Below are positions 29,814 to 37,873 of a stretch of 64,000 nt of DNA, piece after piece. Made by a program: the position numbers and the translations under genes. Position 1 is the first letter of the stretch. Every line of letters starts with the position of its first letter. This DNA is from Ectopseudomonas alcaliphila (GTDB taxonomy: Bacteria > Pseudomonadota > Gammaproteobacteria > Pseudomonadales > Pseudomonadaceae). A model generated the notes under the pieces. The model did no database searches, was not told the origin of the DNA, and saw only the letters and a list, made by a program, of their open reading frames with translations. The stretch is from positions 90,715-154,714 of the forward strand of contig NZ_FNAE01000003.1 in the NCBI RefSeq assembly GCF_900101755.1, read 5' to 3'.

Positions 29814-30461
29814 ATGCAATACGACGGGTTGGCCTGGGCGGTGGCGCTGTTGGCCGTATTGGCGCTGCTGGTGGCGCTGCGTATTCTGCTCAATACAGGC
29901 TGGTTCCTCGGCTGGTTGCGTGGCACCTGTGGTCTGGCATTTCTTGCCCTGGCCGGCTTGGTCGGTCTGGCGGCTTACGATCTGTATGCCTACGAGCCGC
30001 TGCAGCCGGGCAAGCCGCTGGTAACGCTGAGCTTCAAGGCTGATGGTCCACAGCGTTATCAGGTGACGCTGCTCGAAGGGGGGCGCGAGCGCACGGTCAC
30101 GCTCGAGGGCGACATGTGGCAACTCGACGGCCGACTGATTCGCTGGAAGGGGCTGGCCGAGCTGATCGGTCTCGAGCCTGGTTACCGCCTGGAACGTCTC
30201 TCCGGACGTTTTCTTGCCATCGAACAACAGGCGCTGGCGCAACACGGCCGCGTGCAGCTCGCCGAAAGTCCCTATGGCGTGGACCTGTGGCGCTGGTTGC
30301 GCCTGAGTCAGCGTGATCTGCTGCTGTTCGACCCGCAGGCGCTGCGCGTCACCTACCTGCCTATCGCCGCCGACGCGGTGTACAGCGTCAGCCTGACGCC
30401 GACCGGCCTGCTGGCCGAGCCGATGAACCCGGCGGCCGAAGCCGCGCTGAAGGACTGGTAG
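29814..30461 (+). CDS. Conserved membrane-anchored protein of unknown function
   Basis: This 215-residue protein starts at ATG 29814 after AGAAGGAA. Two hydrophobic segments (about residues 6-25 and 33-52) are followed by a soluble, probably periplasmic, region of about 160 residues rich in beta-strand-like pieces such as PLVTLSFKADGPQRYQVTLL. No catalytic motif is recognised. Similar pseudomonad proteins are sometimes labelled as multidrug efflux proteins, but nothing in the sequence supports transport. Confidence 0.7.
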   Translation: MQYDGLAWAVALLAVLALLVALRILLNTGWFLGWLRGTCGLAFLALAGLVGLAAYDLYAYEPLQPGKPLVTLSFKADGPQRYQVTLLEGGRERTVTLEGDMWQLDGRLIRWKGLAELIGLEPGYRLERLSGRFLAIEQQALAQHGRVQLAESPYGVDLWRWLRLSQRDLLLFDPQALRVTYLPIAADAVYSVSLTPTGLLAEPMNPAAEAALKDW

Positions 30462-30484
30462 CGGCCGCTTGCGGCCATCTGATG

Positions 30485-30510
30485 ACCCTCTCCCGCTTGC
30501 GGGAGAGGGT
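30485..30510. repeat. Intergenic palindrome
   Basis: ACCCTCTCCCG (30485-30495) pairs with CGGGAGAGGGT (30500-30510), and the same GGGCGGGAGAGGG unit recurs immediately after. There is no T run, so it looks like a dispersed palindrome rather than a simple terminator. It starts a repeat-rich stretch of 30462-30793 that contains no gene. Confidence 0.65.
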
Positions 30511-30566
30511 GCCCGAAGGGCGGGAGAGGGTAGTGGGCGTTGTGCGCTTCTTGGGCTGCCAGCTAT

Positions 30567-30622
30567 GTAGGGTGGGCTTTAGCCCACATTAATGGTGGTT
30601 GGTGGGCTAAAGCCCACCCTAC
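30567..30622. repeat. GTAGGGTGGGCTTTAGCCCAC palindrome, intact copy
   Basis: The left arm, starting GTAGGGTGGGCTTTAGCCCAC, is matched by its reverse complement ending CCCACCCTAC at 30622. This forms an almost perfect inverted repeat with an inner palindrome GGGCTTTAGCCC. Elements with this motif are scattered in Pseudomonas intergenic regions. Confidence 0.8.
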
Positions 30623-30679
30623 GAGCTGACCAAAGCCCTGGACTACATCCGGGCACCCTTGCCACGCACTTGGAGTGAC

Positions 30680-30747
30680 GTAGGGTGGGCTTTACACCGC
30701 GACCTTCATTGGTGGGCTAAAGCGGAGCGCCGGCCGGCACACCCTAC
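30680..30747. repeat. GTAGGGTGGGC palindrome, diverged second copy
   Basis: It has the same terminal GTAGGGTGGGCTTTA and CCCTAC ends as the copy 113 bases upstream, but the interior is interrupted by CACCGCGACCTTCATT and a GGAGCGCCGGCCGGC segment. The inner arm GGTGGGCTAAAGC is retained. Confidence 0.65.
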
Positions 30748-30750
30748 AAA

Positions 30751-30773
30751 AAAGGCACCTACAAGGTGCCTTT
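30751..30773 (-). terminator. Terminator downstream of the SDR gene
   Basis: AAAGGCACCT (30751-30760) pairs with AGGTGCCTTT (30764-30773). On the minus strand it is followed by a run of six T residues. Confidence 0.85.
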
Positions 30774-30793
30774 GTCGTTTAGGGCATCCGGCC

Positions 30794-31561
30794 TCAGGAG
30801 AGGAAGCCACCGTCCACGTTAAGCGCTACGCCGGTGGTGTAGCTGGACGCTTCGCTGGCCAGGTACAGCACTGCGCCGGCCATTTCGCTCGGGTCGGCCA
30901 CACGCTTGAGCGGGATGCGCTGCAGTGCATGCTTGAGGATGGCGTCGTTCTTGGTCAGTGCCGAGGCGAACTTGGTGTCGGTCAGGCCCGGCAGCAGGGC
31001 ATTGCAGCGAATGCCGAACTGCGCGCATTCCTTGGCGAAGACCTTGGTCATGCTGATCACAGCGGCCTTGGTCACCGAGTAGATGCCCTGAAACTCGCCC
31101 GGTGATACGCCGTTGATCGAGGCGACGTTGATGATCGAGCCGCCGCCGTTCTCCTTCATCAGTTTGCCACCTTCGATGGACATGAAGTAGTAGCCACGGA
31201 TATTCACGTCCACGGTCTTCTGAAAGGCGCCCAGGTCGGTATCCAGTACGTTGCAGAACTGCGGGTTGGTGGCAGCGTTGTTGACCAAGATGTCGAGACG
31301 ACCGAACTGTTCCTTGATCTGTGCGAAGACGTTGCTGATCTGCTCCATTTCACCGATGTGGCAGGCGATGGCGGTGGCCTTGCCGCCGTCGGCGACGATG
31401 GCGTCTGCTACCGCCTGGCAGCCTTCGATCTTGCGGCTGGATACGATCACGTGCGCGCCTTGCTGAGCCAGAAGCTTGGCGATGGCCTCGCCGATGCCGC
31501 GGCTGGCGCCGGAAACGAAGGCGATCTTGCCGTCGAGGTCGAACAGTTGGGTCTTGGACAT
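30794..31561 (-). CDS. Short-chain dehydrogenase/reductase (classical SDR)
   Basis: This 255-residue NAD(P)-dependent oxidoreductase has the Rossmann motif SGASRGIG (residues 17-24), NNAA (94-97) and the tetrad Asn120, Ser148, Tyr161, Lys165 (YSVTK). Arg43 in SSRKIEG just after beta-2 suggests NADPH preference, but weakly. It follows the APH-fold kinase gene by 16 bases and is certainly cotranscribed. The substrate is probably a hydroxy- or oxo-acyl compound; the family label is firm, the substrate is not. Confidence 0.9.
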   Translation of the reverse strand: MSKTQLFDLDGKIAFVSGASRGIGEAIAKLLAQQGAHVIVSSRKIEGCQAVADAIVADGGKATAIACHIGEMEQISNVFAQIKEQFGRLDILVNNAATNPQFCNVLDTDLGAFQKTVDVNIRGYYFMSIEGGKLMKENGGGSIINVASINGVSPGEFQGIYSVTKAAVISMTKVFAKECAQFGIRCNALLPGLTDTKFASALTKNDAILKHALQRIPLKRVADPSEMAGAVLYLASEASSYTTGVALNVDGGFLS

Positions 31562-31577
31562 TGTGATTACCCTGGTG

Positions 31578-32645
31578 TTAGAGAGTGGATTTGCCGATGA
31601 CCTGCAGGCACATCTGCTCCAGCAGCTTGTTCATCTGAATGAACTGGGCGAAGCGCTTGTCCTGGGTCTGGCCGTGGTAGAAACGGTAGTAGATCTGCTG
31701 CACGATGCCGGCCAGGCGGAACAGACCGTAGCAGTAGTAGAAGTCGAAACTCTTGATTTCGATGCCGGCACGTTCGGCGTAGTAGTCGACGAACTGCTGA
31801 CGAGTGAGCATGCCGGCTGCGTTACTGGGCTGGCGACGCATCAATTGCACGGGGGCCGGGTCATTGGCCTCGATCCAGTAGGCCAGGGTGTTGCCCAGGT
31901 CCATCAGCGGGTCGCCGATGGTGGTCATCTCCCAGTCGAGCACGCCGATGATCTGCATCGGGTTGTCCGGGTCGAGGATCACGTTGTCGAAGCGGTAGTC
32001 GTTGTGCACGATGCCGGGCTTGTGGTGATCGGCCGGCATCTTGTCGCGCAGCCAGGCTTTGACCGGCTCCCAGGTCGGCGCGTCCGGAGTCAGGGCTTTC
32101 TCGTAGCGCTCGCTCCAGCCCTTGATCTGACGCTCGACGTAGCCCTCGGGTTTGCCCAGGTCGCCCAGGCCGCAGGCGTTGTAATCGACGTTGTGCAGCT
32201 CGACCAGCTTGTCGATGAAGCTTTTGCACAGTGCGCTGGTCTGCTCGGCGCTGAAGTTCAGCTCGGCGGGCATGTCCGAGCGCAGGATGATGCCCTTGAC
32301 CCGCTCCATCACGTAGAACTCGGCGCCGATTACCGATTCGTTGGTGCAGTGCACGTAAGCCTTGGGGCAGTAGGGGAAGCCGGCGTTGAGCTGGTTGAGA
32401 ATGCGGTATTCGCGGCCCATGTCGTGGGCCGACTTGGCCTTGTGGCCGAAAGGCGGGCGGCGCAGGACGAACTCCTGCTGCGGGTACTCGATCAGGTAGG
32501 TCAGGTTCGAAGCGCCGCCGGGGAACTGGCTGATCCTGGCTGCGCCGCTCAGGCCCGGAATATTGGCTTTCAGATAAGCGTCGATGACGTCGGCGTCGAG
32601 TTCTTCGCCGGTACGGATGCGGGTGGATTGGTCGGTGAGCGCCAT
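31578..32645 (-). CDS. Aminoglycoside phosphotransferase-fold kinase, ACAD10/11-type
   Basis: This 355-residue APH-family kinase has FVLRRPPFGHKAKSAHDMG as nucleotide-binding segment, IVHNDYRFDNVILD (Brenner motif with catalytic Asp and metal-binding Asn) and GVLDWEMTTIGDP. The layout matches the kinase domain fused to acyl-CoA dehydrogenases in human ACAD10/11 and the LvaA kinase of P. putida, which phosphorylate 4-hydroxyacyl-CoA. It is not an antibiotic resistance enzyme in the usual sense. It is cotranscribed with the downstream SDR. Role in lipid or 4-hydroxy-acid catabolism is inference. Confidence 0.85.
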   Translation of the reverse strand: MALTDQSTRIRTGEELDADVIDAYLKANIPGLSGAARISQFPGGASNLTYLIEYPQQEFVLRRPPFGHKAKSAHDMGREYRILNQLNAGFPYCPKAYVHCTNESVIGAEFYVMERVKGIILRSDMPAELNFSAEQTSALCKSFIDKLVELHNVDYNACGLGDLGKPEGYVERQIKGWSERYEKALTPDAPTWEPVKAWLRDKMPADHHKPGIVHNDYRFDNVILDPDNPMQIIGVLDWEMTTIGDPLMDLGNTLAYWIEANDPAPVQLMRRQPSNAAGMLTRQQFVDYYAERAGIEIKSFDFYYCYGLFRLAGIVQQIYYRFYHGQTQDKRFAQFIQMNKLLEQMCLQVIGKSTL

Positions 32646-32816
32646 ACTTATCCCTTCTACTTATGATGGGTGCCCTAGATAATTGGCTAATCTAATGCTG
32701 CACCCAGGCTGTCACAAGCAATACGCGTCGTTATAGGCGGGCGTGTTGCACCTCGATCAAACTGCCTGATCAGTCATTCCGGTTTGTCACCTTGGCCGCA
32801 AATCACGGGCAAAAAA

Positions 32817-32840
32817 AACCGGAGTGCCAGGACTCCGGTT
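32817..32840 (-). terminator. Terminator between the SCP2 gene and the kinase gene
   Basis: AACCGGAGT (32817-32825) pairs with ACTCCGGTT (32832-32840). The minus-strand product ends in a run of T from the AAAAAAAA at 32811-32818. It shows that the SCP2 gene and the kinase gene belong to different transcripts. Confidence 0.85.
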
Positions 32841-32866
32841 TTCGTATTTTGCGCTCGGCTCGCCGA

Positions 32867-33178
32867 TCAGACCGGGAACAGTTCGCCCAGCTTCATCGCC
32901 AGCATCATGTCGCCTTCGGCGCGCAGCTTGCCGGCCATGAAAGCCTGCATGCCGTCGGTTTCGCCGCTGACGATGCCCTTCAGGGTTTCGCTGTCCATGA
33001 TCAGGGTCACGTTGGCGTTCGGGTTGTCGCCTTGCTCGAGGGCGCAGGTGCCATCCTTGACGATCAGCGCGTAGTTCTCGCCATCTTCGATGTTGAACTG
33101 GAATACCAGATCCAGGCCGGCTGCGGCGCTGGCGTTGAACTTGGATTGCATGGTTTGGACGATGTCAGCAACGCTCAT
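32867..33178 (-). CDS. SCP2 sterol-transfer family protein
   Basis: This 103-residue single SCP2 domain is typically involved in binding lipids or acyl-CoA. It starts MSVADIVQTMQSKFNASAAAG and contains the family pattern VFQFNIEDGENYALIVKDGTC and LTIMDSETLKGIVSGETDG-like segments. The C-terminal half GKLRAEGDMMLAMKLGELF matches the SCP2 terminal helix. It lies 57 bases after the histidine phosphatase gene and probably shares its transcript. Confidence 0.9.
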   Translation of the reverse strand: MSVADIVQTMQSKFNASAAAGLDLVFQFNIEDGENYALIVKDGTCALEQGDNPNANVTLIMDSETLKGIVSGETDGMQAFMAGKLRAEGDMMLAMKLGELFPV

Positions 33179-33235
33179 GGTCTTATCCTTTTTTCGGTTT
33201 TTTCGCGCAGCCTCGCGGCCGCAGTGGGCTGGAGT

Positions 33236-33934
33236 TCATCGGTAGGTGATGAGCTCCGGCGCCTTCATCAGCTGTAAATGCACATGGCTGTTGAAGGAAG
33301 CCAGACTCACCTCGCTGCCGCGGAATTTCAGCTGGCTGAGCGAGGTATTGACGATTTGCCAATTCAATTCGAAGGCCTTTGCAGGCGGTACGCCGGTAAT
33401 CAGGCGGAGCAGGGCGGTGATGGTGCCTCCGGAGGTGAACACGGCAATGTTCTGTTTGCTGCTGGCCTGTTCGAGGATGCGGCGCAGGGCGCCTTCGACC
33501 TGCTCGACATAGGCTTGCCAGCTCTGCAGGCCGGGCTTGTCATGTTCACCGGAAATCCAGCGCTGGATCAGCTTGGCGAACAGGCGCTGGAACTCGGCAC
33601 GGTTGTGCGCACCGTTGCGCAGGATGTGCAGGGCTTCAGGTTCTTCGGGCAGCAAATCCGGCAACAGGGTACGAATCACCGAGTCGGCATCGAATTCATT
33701 GAATGCCTCATCGATATCCAGCGCCGGCGCATTGCTCATGCGCTGCAGGGCTGCGTTGGCCGTGTGCTGCTGGCGGCGCAGGCTGCCACTGATGCAACGA
33801 TCGAGGCTGATACCGAGCTGTTCCAGGTGATCCCCCAGCACTTCGGCCTGGCGTACGCCGACGGGCGACAGGACATCATAGTCGTCTGCACCGAATGAGG
33901 CCTGGCCATGTCGAATCAGATAGATGCTGCCCAC
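33236..33934 (-). CDS. Histidine phosphatase family protein
   Basis: This 232-residue phosphoglycerate-mutase-like phosphatase has the catalytic RHG motif at the start (IYLIRHGQASFGADDYDVLS, phospho-acceptor His9). A second His is expected in the C-terminal TSGGT segment; here FTSGGTITALLRLI is present without the usual GH, so it belongs to a variant subgroup. The substrate is unknown. It is upstream of the SCP2 gene on the same strand and divergent from sohB. Confidence 0.85.
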   Translation of the reverse strand: MGSIYLIRHGQASFGADDYDVLSPVGVRQAEVLGDHLEQLGISLDRCISGSLRRQQHTANAALQRMSNAPALDIDEAFNEFDADSVIRTLLPDLLPEEPEALHILRNGAHNRAEFQRLFAKLIQRWISGEHDKPGLQSWQAYVEQVEGALRRILEQASSKQNIAVFTSGGTITALLRLITGVPPAKAFELNWQIVNTSLSQLKFRGSEVSLASFNSHVHLQLMKAPELITYR

Positions 33935-34133
33935 GTCCGTATTGGTCTCGGCACGTTGAATGTTTCGCGAGGGTATGAGGAAGCTCAGGGGCTGTCAACG
34001 AAAAAACATACGCTTGTTTGAATTGCTTGTATGTCCATTGTGCAGTGCTGCCGCGCTTGGCCGGTGAGCCGCTGCGCCGGTATGCTTGAGCCTTTGTGCG
34101 CTCAGGCGCCGCTGCATTGTCCAAGGGGGATCC

Positions 34134-35153
34134 GTGGAGTTTCTTAGCGAGTACGCCAGCTTTCTGGCGAAAACCCTGACCCTGGTGGTCGCCATCGTCG
34201 TAGTGCTGGTGGCCATTGCTGCCACGCGCGGCAAAGGGCGGCGCGGCAGTGGTCAGCTGCAGGTGCAGAAGCTCAATGATTTCTACAAGGATCTGCGTGA
34301 GCGCCTGGAGCAGAGCGTGCTGTCCAAGGATCAGCTCAAGGCCACGCGCAAGGCGGAGGCCAAGGCTGCCAAGCAGGAAAAGAAAGCGCCGCCAAGCAAG
34401 CCGCGGGTGTTCGTGCTGGATTTCGATGGCGACATCAAGGCCTCGGCTACCGATAACCTGCGTCATGAAGTGACGGCGTTGTTGTCCATGGCCAAGGCCG
34501 ATGACGAAGTGGTGCTGCGTCTGGAAAGCGGTGGCGGCATGGTGCATAGCTATGGTCTGGCTTCATCGCAACTGGTGCGCATCCGCGACGCCGGCATCCC
34601 GCTGACCGTGTGCGTGGACAAGGTGGCGGCCAGCGGTGGTTACATGATGGCCTGCATCGGTCAGAAGATTCTCAGCGCGCCGTTCGCCATTCTCGGCTCA
34701 ATCGGCGTGGTGGCGCAGCTGCCGAACGTGCATCGCCTGCTGAAGAAGCACGAAATCGATTTCGAAGTGCTGACTGCCGGCGAATACAAGCGCACCCTGA
34801 CCGTATTCGGCGAGAACACCGAGAAGGGGCGGGAGAAATTCCAGGAAGACCTGGAAACCACTCACGATCTGTTCAAGGGCTTCGTTGCCCGTTATCGCCC
34901 ACAGCTGGACATCGACGCCATCGCCACTGGCGAGGTCTGGCTGGGCATGGCCGCGCAGGAACGCCTGCTGGTGGATGAGCTGAAGACCAGCGATCAGTAT
35001 CTGGCCGAGCGCGCCGCCGAGGCTGAACTGTTCCATCTGCATTTCGCTCAGAAGAAAAGCCTGCAGGAGCGTGTCGGGCTGGCTGCCAGCATGGCGCTGG
35101 ATCGCTTCGTCCTGACCTGGTTGAGCCGGCTCAACCAGCAACGTTTCTGGTAG
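34134..35153 (+). CDS. sohB: Signal-peptide-peptidase-like protease SohB
   Basis: This S49-family inner-membrane peptidase of 339 residues starts with GTG at 34134 after AAGGGGGATCC. One N-terminal membrane segment spans about residues 11-30. A charged linker leads into the periplasmic protease domain, with the Ser-Lys dyad Ser167 (KVAASGGYMMA) and Lys219 (AGEYKR), 52 residues apart as in E. coli SohB. It is followed by the YhdH-like gene on the same strand. Confidence 0.93.
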   Translation: MEFLSEYASFLAKTLTLVVAIVVVLVAIAATRGKGRRGSGQLQVQKLNDFYKDLRERLEQSVLSKDQLKATRKAEAKAAKQEKKAPPSKPRVFVLDFDGDIKASATDNLRHEVTALLSMAKADDEVVLRLESGGGMVHSYGLASSQLVRIRDAGIPLTVCVDKVAASGGYMMACIGQKILSAPFAILGSIGVVAQLPNVHRLLKKHEIDFEVLTAGEYKRTLTVFGENTEKGREKFQEDLETTHDLFKGFVARYRPQLDIDAIATGEVWLGMAAQERLLVDELKTSDQYLAERAAEAELFHLHFAQKKSLQERVGLAASMALDRFVLTWLSRLNQQRFW

Positions 35154-35225
35154 CGCTTCGTTCATGATGGGGTGCGCAGCCACCTGGTTGCGCGCCACAG
35201 CGAATAACGACAAGAGGAGAGGGTG

Positions 35226-36215
35226 ATGACCGAGTTCAAGGCCTTGCAGGTCAGCGAAGGCGCCAATGGCGGTTTCCAGCGTGAGGTAGTCCAGCGTGAC
35301 GTCGAGCAACTGCCGCAGGGCGAGCTGCTGATTCGTGTGCGCTACTCCTCGCTCAACTACAAGGACGCCCTGTCCGCCAGCGGCAATCGCGGCGTGACCA
35401 AGGCCTACCCGCATACACCCGGCATCGATGCGGCGGGTGTGGTCGAGGCCTCCAGCGTGGGTGAGTTCGCGGTCGGCGATGAGGTGATCGTCACCGGCTA
35501 CGACCTGGGCATGAACACCGCCGGTGGCTTCGGCCAGTACATCCGCGTACCGGCCGCCTGGGCGATCAAGCGCCCGCAAGGCCTGCCGCTGCGCGAGGCG
35601 ATGGTGCTCGGGACTGCCGGCCTGACCGCTGCGCTGTGCGTGGACAAGCTGGAGCAGGCCGGCGTTACTCCGGAGGCCGGTACCGTACTGGTCACCGGCG
35701 CCACGGGTGGTGTTGGCAGCATCGCCGTGGTGCTGCTCAAGCAGCTGGGCTATCGCGTCGCCGCCGCGACCGGCAAGGCCGAGCAGGGCGATTTCCTGCG
35801 TGGCCTGGGTGCGGACGAAATCGTCAGTCGCGAAGAGCTGCAGCAGGGCAGCGACCGTCCGATGCTCAAGGAGCGCTGGGCCGCGGCGGTGGACACCGTG
35901 GGCGGCGACATCCTGTTCAACGTGGTCAAGTCGCTGCGCCACAGCGGCAGCGTGGCTTGCTGTGGGCTGACCGCCGGTGTCGGCTTCCAGGCCAGCGTGC
36001 TGCCGTTCATCCTGCGCGGGGTCAACCTGCTGGGGGTGGATTCGGTGGAGCTACCGCTGGTGGTCAAGGCATCGATGTGGGACAAGCTGTCGCTACAGTG
36101 GAAGCTCGACCTTTCGCCGTTGTGCCAGGAAGTCGGTCTGGCGGAATTGCCCGCGGCCATCGAGCGCATACTGGCCGGCGGCATGGTCGGCCGTATCCTG
36201 GTGCGGCTGGACTGA
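35226..36215 (+). CDS. acuI: Acrylyl-CoA reductase (NADPH) family protein, AcuI/YhdH type
   Basis: This medium-chain dehydrogenase/reductase of 329 residues lacks catalytic zinc. It has RVRYSSLNYKDALSASGNRG, HTPGIDAAGVVE and the nucleotide-binding VTGATGGVGSIAVVLLKQLG. AcuI-type enzymes reduce acrylyl-CoA to propionyl-CoA and protect against this toxic thioester. ATG 35226 is used; a GTG three bases upstream is possible. A terminator follows at 36225. Confidence 0.85.
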   Translation: MTEFKALQVSEGANGGFQREVVQRDVEQLPQGELLIRVRYSSLNYKDALSASGNRGVTKAYPHTPGIDAAGVVEASSVGEFAVGDEVIVTGYDLGMNTAGGFGQYIRVPAAWAIKRPQGLPLREAMVLGTAGLTAALCVDKLEQAGVTPEAGTVLVTGATGGVGSIAVVLLKQLGYRVAAATGKAEQGDFLRGLGADEIVSREELQQGSDRPMLKERWAAAVDTVGGDILFNVVKSLRHSGSVACCGLTAGVGFQASVLPFILRGVNLLGVDSVELPLVVKASMWDKLSLQWKLDLSPLCQEVGLAELPAAIERILAGGMVGRILVRLD

Positions 36216-36224
36216 ATATACGAG

Positions 36225-36256
36225 CGAGGCCCGTCGATGACGGGCCTCGTTCTTTT
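36225..36256. terminator. Terminator after the acuI-like gene
   Basis: CGAGGCCCGTC (36225-36235) pairs with GACGGGCCTCG (36239-36249), followed by TTCTTTT. It sits between convergent genes. Confidence 0.85.
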
Positions 36257-36281
36257 CAACACCGTCCAAGGCGGGTATCGC

Positions 36282-37049
36282 CTAGTCGAAGCGATAGATA
36301 TCCATGCCCAGCGCGCCATAGGTGAAGCCACTGTGTTCAACCTTGAAGGTGCCTCCAGCGCCGCGAGCGAAGAACAGTGGCAGCAGGTGCTCTTCACTTG
36401 GGTGGTTGCGTGCGGCGTTTGGCGCCAGCAGACGGTAGTGGTGCAAGGCCTCTTCATCGTCCGCTTCGAGTTTTTCCACCAGCCAGTCGCGAAACTCCTT
36501 GGCCCAGGGCGTGATGACGTCGGGGCCGGCGCGCCAGTTCAACTCGCCCAGGTTGTGGGTGATGCTGCCGGAGCCAATCAGCAGGATGCCTTGTGCGCGC
36601 AGGCTGGCCAAGGCGCGGCCCACGCGGGTCTGTAGCTCGGGGCCGAGGTGGCTGGGTAGGGAAAGCTGCAGCACGGGAATGTCGGCTTGCGGATACAGCA
36701 GCGACAGCGGCACCCAGGCGCCATGGTCGAAGGGGCGCTGGGCATCCAGCTCCGCAGGCAGGCCAGCATCGTTCAATTGCTGGGCGATCTCCCTGGCCAG
36801 CTGTGGTGCGCCGGGTGCGGGATACTGCACGGCGTACAAAGGGGCAGGGAAACCGCCGAAGTCGTGCCAGGTCCGCGGCTGCGCACCTGCGGTGAGCAGC
36901 AAGCTCTGGCTTTCCCAGTGCGCCGACACCACCACGATGGCCTTGGGCCTGGGCAGCTCGAGGGCCAGTCTGGCCAAGGCCGGGCCGCTGAGACCGGGCT
37001 CCAGTGCCAGCATGGGCGAACCGTGGGAAATGAACAGTGAGGGCAGCAT
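36282..37049 (-). CDS. Class III extradiol ring-opening dioxygenase family protein (4,5-DOPA dioxygenase-like, YgiD)
   Basis: This 255-residue LigB-fold protein has N-terminal MLPSLFISHGSPMLALEPG with the metal-ligand His9 and, later, VVVSAHWES, PFDHGAWVPL and GSGSITHNLGEL, which supply further ligand histidines. Relatives (YgiD) cleave catechol-type rings such as L-DOPA in vitro with Fe or Zn. ATG 37049 is chosen because it starts at the conserved segment and has AGGAGCTG upstream; the frame extends in-frame to 37112. The natural substrate is unknown. Confidence 0.88.
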   Translation of the reverse strand: MLPSLFISHGSPMLALEPGLSGPALARLALELPRPKAIVVVSAHWESQSLLLTAGAQPRTWHDFGGFPAPLYAVQYPAPGAPQLAREIAQQLNDAGLPAELDAQRPFDHGAWVPLSLLYPQADIPVLQLSLPSHLGPELQTRVGRALASLRAQGILLIGSGSITHNLGELNWRAGPDVITPWAKEFRDWLVEKLEADDEEALHHYRLLAPNAARNHPSEEHLLPLFFARGAGGTFKVEHSGFTYGALGMDIYRFD

Positions 37050-37154
37050 GGCGATCAGCTCCTGAAGTAGGATGACGCCATCTTCGGTGCTGGATCTATC
37101 GACTTCCAGCATAAATAGTTGGCCATTCCTATCGAATTTATGGAGGTTTTATCC

Positions 37155-37811
37155 ATGCATGAGGCGTTCTGGCAGGATCGTTGGGCGCGTAGCCAAATCG
37201 GTTTTCATCAGGAGAAGGTCAACGGTTATCTGCGTCGCCACTGGTCTGCGCTTGGGCTGGCCAGGGATGCGTCGGTGCTGGTGCCGCTGTGTGGCAAGAG
37301 CCTCGATCTGGCCTGGTTGGCGGAGCAGGGTCACAGGGTGATCGGTGTGGAGCTGGCCGAGCGCGCGGTGCAGGATTTCTTCGCCGAGCGTGATGTGCAG
37401 CCACAGGTGTCGCAGCACGGTGTGTTCAAGGTCTATCGGGCGGGCGAGTTGCAGATTCTATGTGGCGACTTTTTCGCCTTGAGCCGTGAGGACGTTGCCG
37501 CGTGCCAGGCTTTCTATGATCGCGCCGCGCTGATCGCTCTGCCGCCGGAAATGCGCGAGCGCTACGTCGCCCATTTGCAGGCGATAATGCCGGATGCCTG
37601 CCAGGGACTGCTGGTGACGCTGGTATACGACCAGCAGCGCATGGATGGCCCACCGTTCTCGGTAGAAGATGCTGAGGTGGACCGGCATTTCACCGCCGGC
37701 TGGACGCTGCGCATGGTCGAGGAAAAGGACGTGCTGACGGGGAATCCGCGCTTCGCCGAGAGCGGACTCGCGGCGGTGGACGAGCGAGTCTTCCATCTGA
37801 CGCGCCGCTAA
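37155..37811 (+). CDS. tpm: Thiopurine S-methyltransferase
   Basis: This 218-residue SAM-dependent enzyme starts [20 protein letters not shown], the family's typical opening, behind a GGAGG site. [20 protein letters not shown] is the SAM-binding segment, and [19 protein letters not shown] a conserved family block. Bacterial Tpm methylates thiopurines and can volatilise selenium and tellurium oxyanions in Pseudomonas. A clean terminator follows, so it is probably monocistronic. Confidence 0.95.
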   Translation: MHEAFWQDRWARSQIGFHQEKVNGYLRRHWSALGLARDASVLVPLCGKSLDLAWLAEQGHRVIGVELAERAVQDFFAERDVQPQVSQHGVFKVYRAGELQILCGDFFALSREDVAACQAFYDRAALIALPPEMRERYVAHLQAIMPDACQGLLVTLVYDQQRMDGPPFSVEDAEVDRHFTAGWTLRMVEEKDVLTGNPRFAESGLAAVDERVFHLTRR

Positions 37812-37828
37812 CGGCGACAGGCCAATGA

Positions 37829-37855
37829 AAAAGGCGACCCGAGGGTCGCCTTTTT
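37829..37855. terminator. Terminator between tpm and htpX
   Basis: AAGGCGACCC (37829-37838) pairs with GGGTCGCCTT (37841-37850), followed by TTTT and preceded by AAAA, so it works on both strands for these convergent genes. Confidence 0.9.
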
Positions 37856-37873
37856 TCATGTGCAGCTGAGGGA

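Noticed and set aside
31578..32645. Aminoglycoside resistance gene
   Set aside because: The APH-fold kinase has the ACAD10/11-like sequence pattern and lies in a metabolic pair with an SDR; there is no sign of a resistance cassette.
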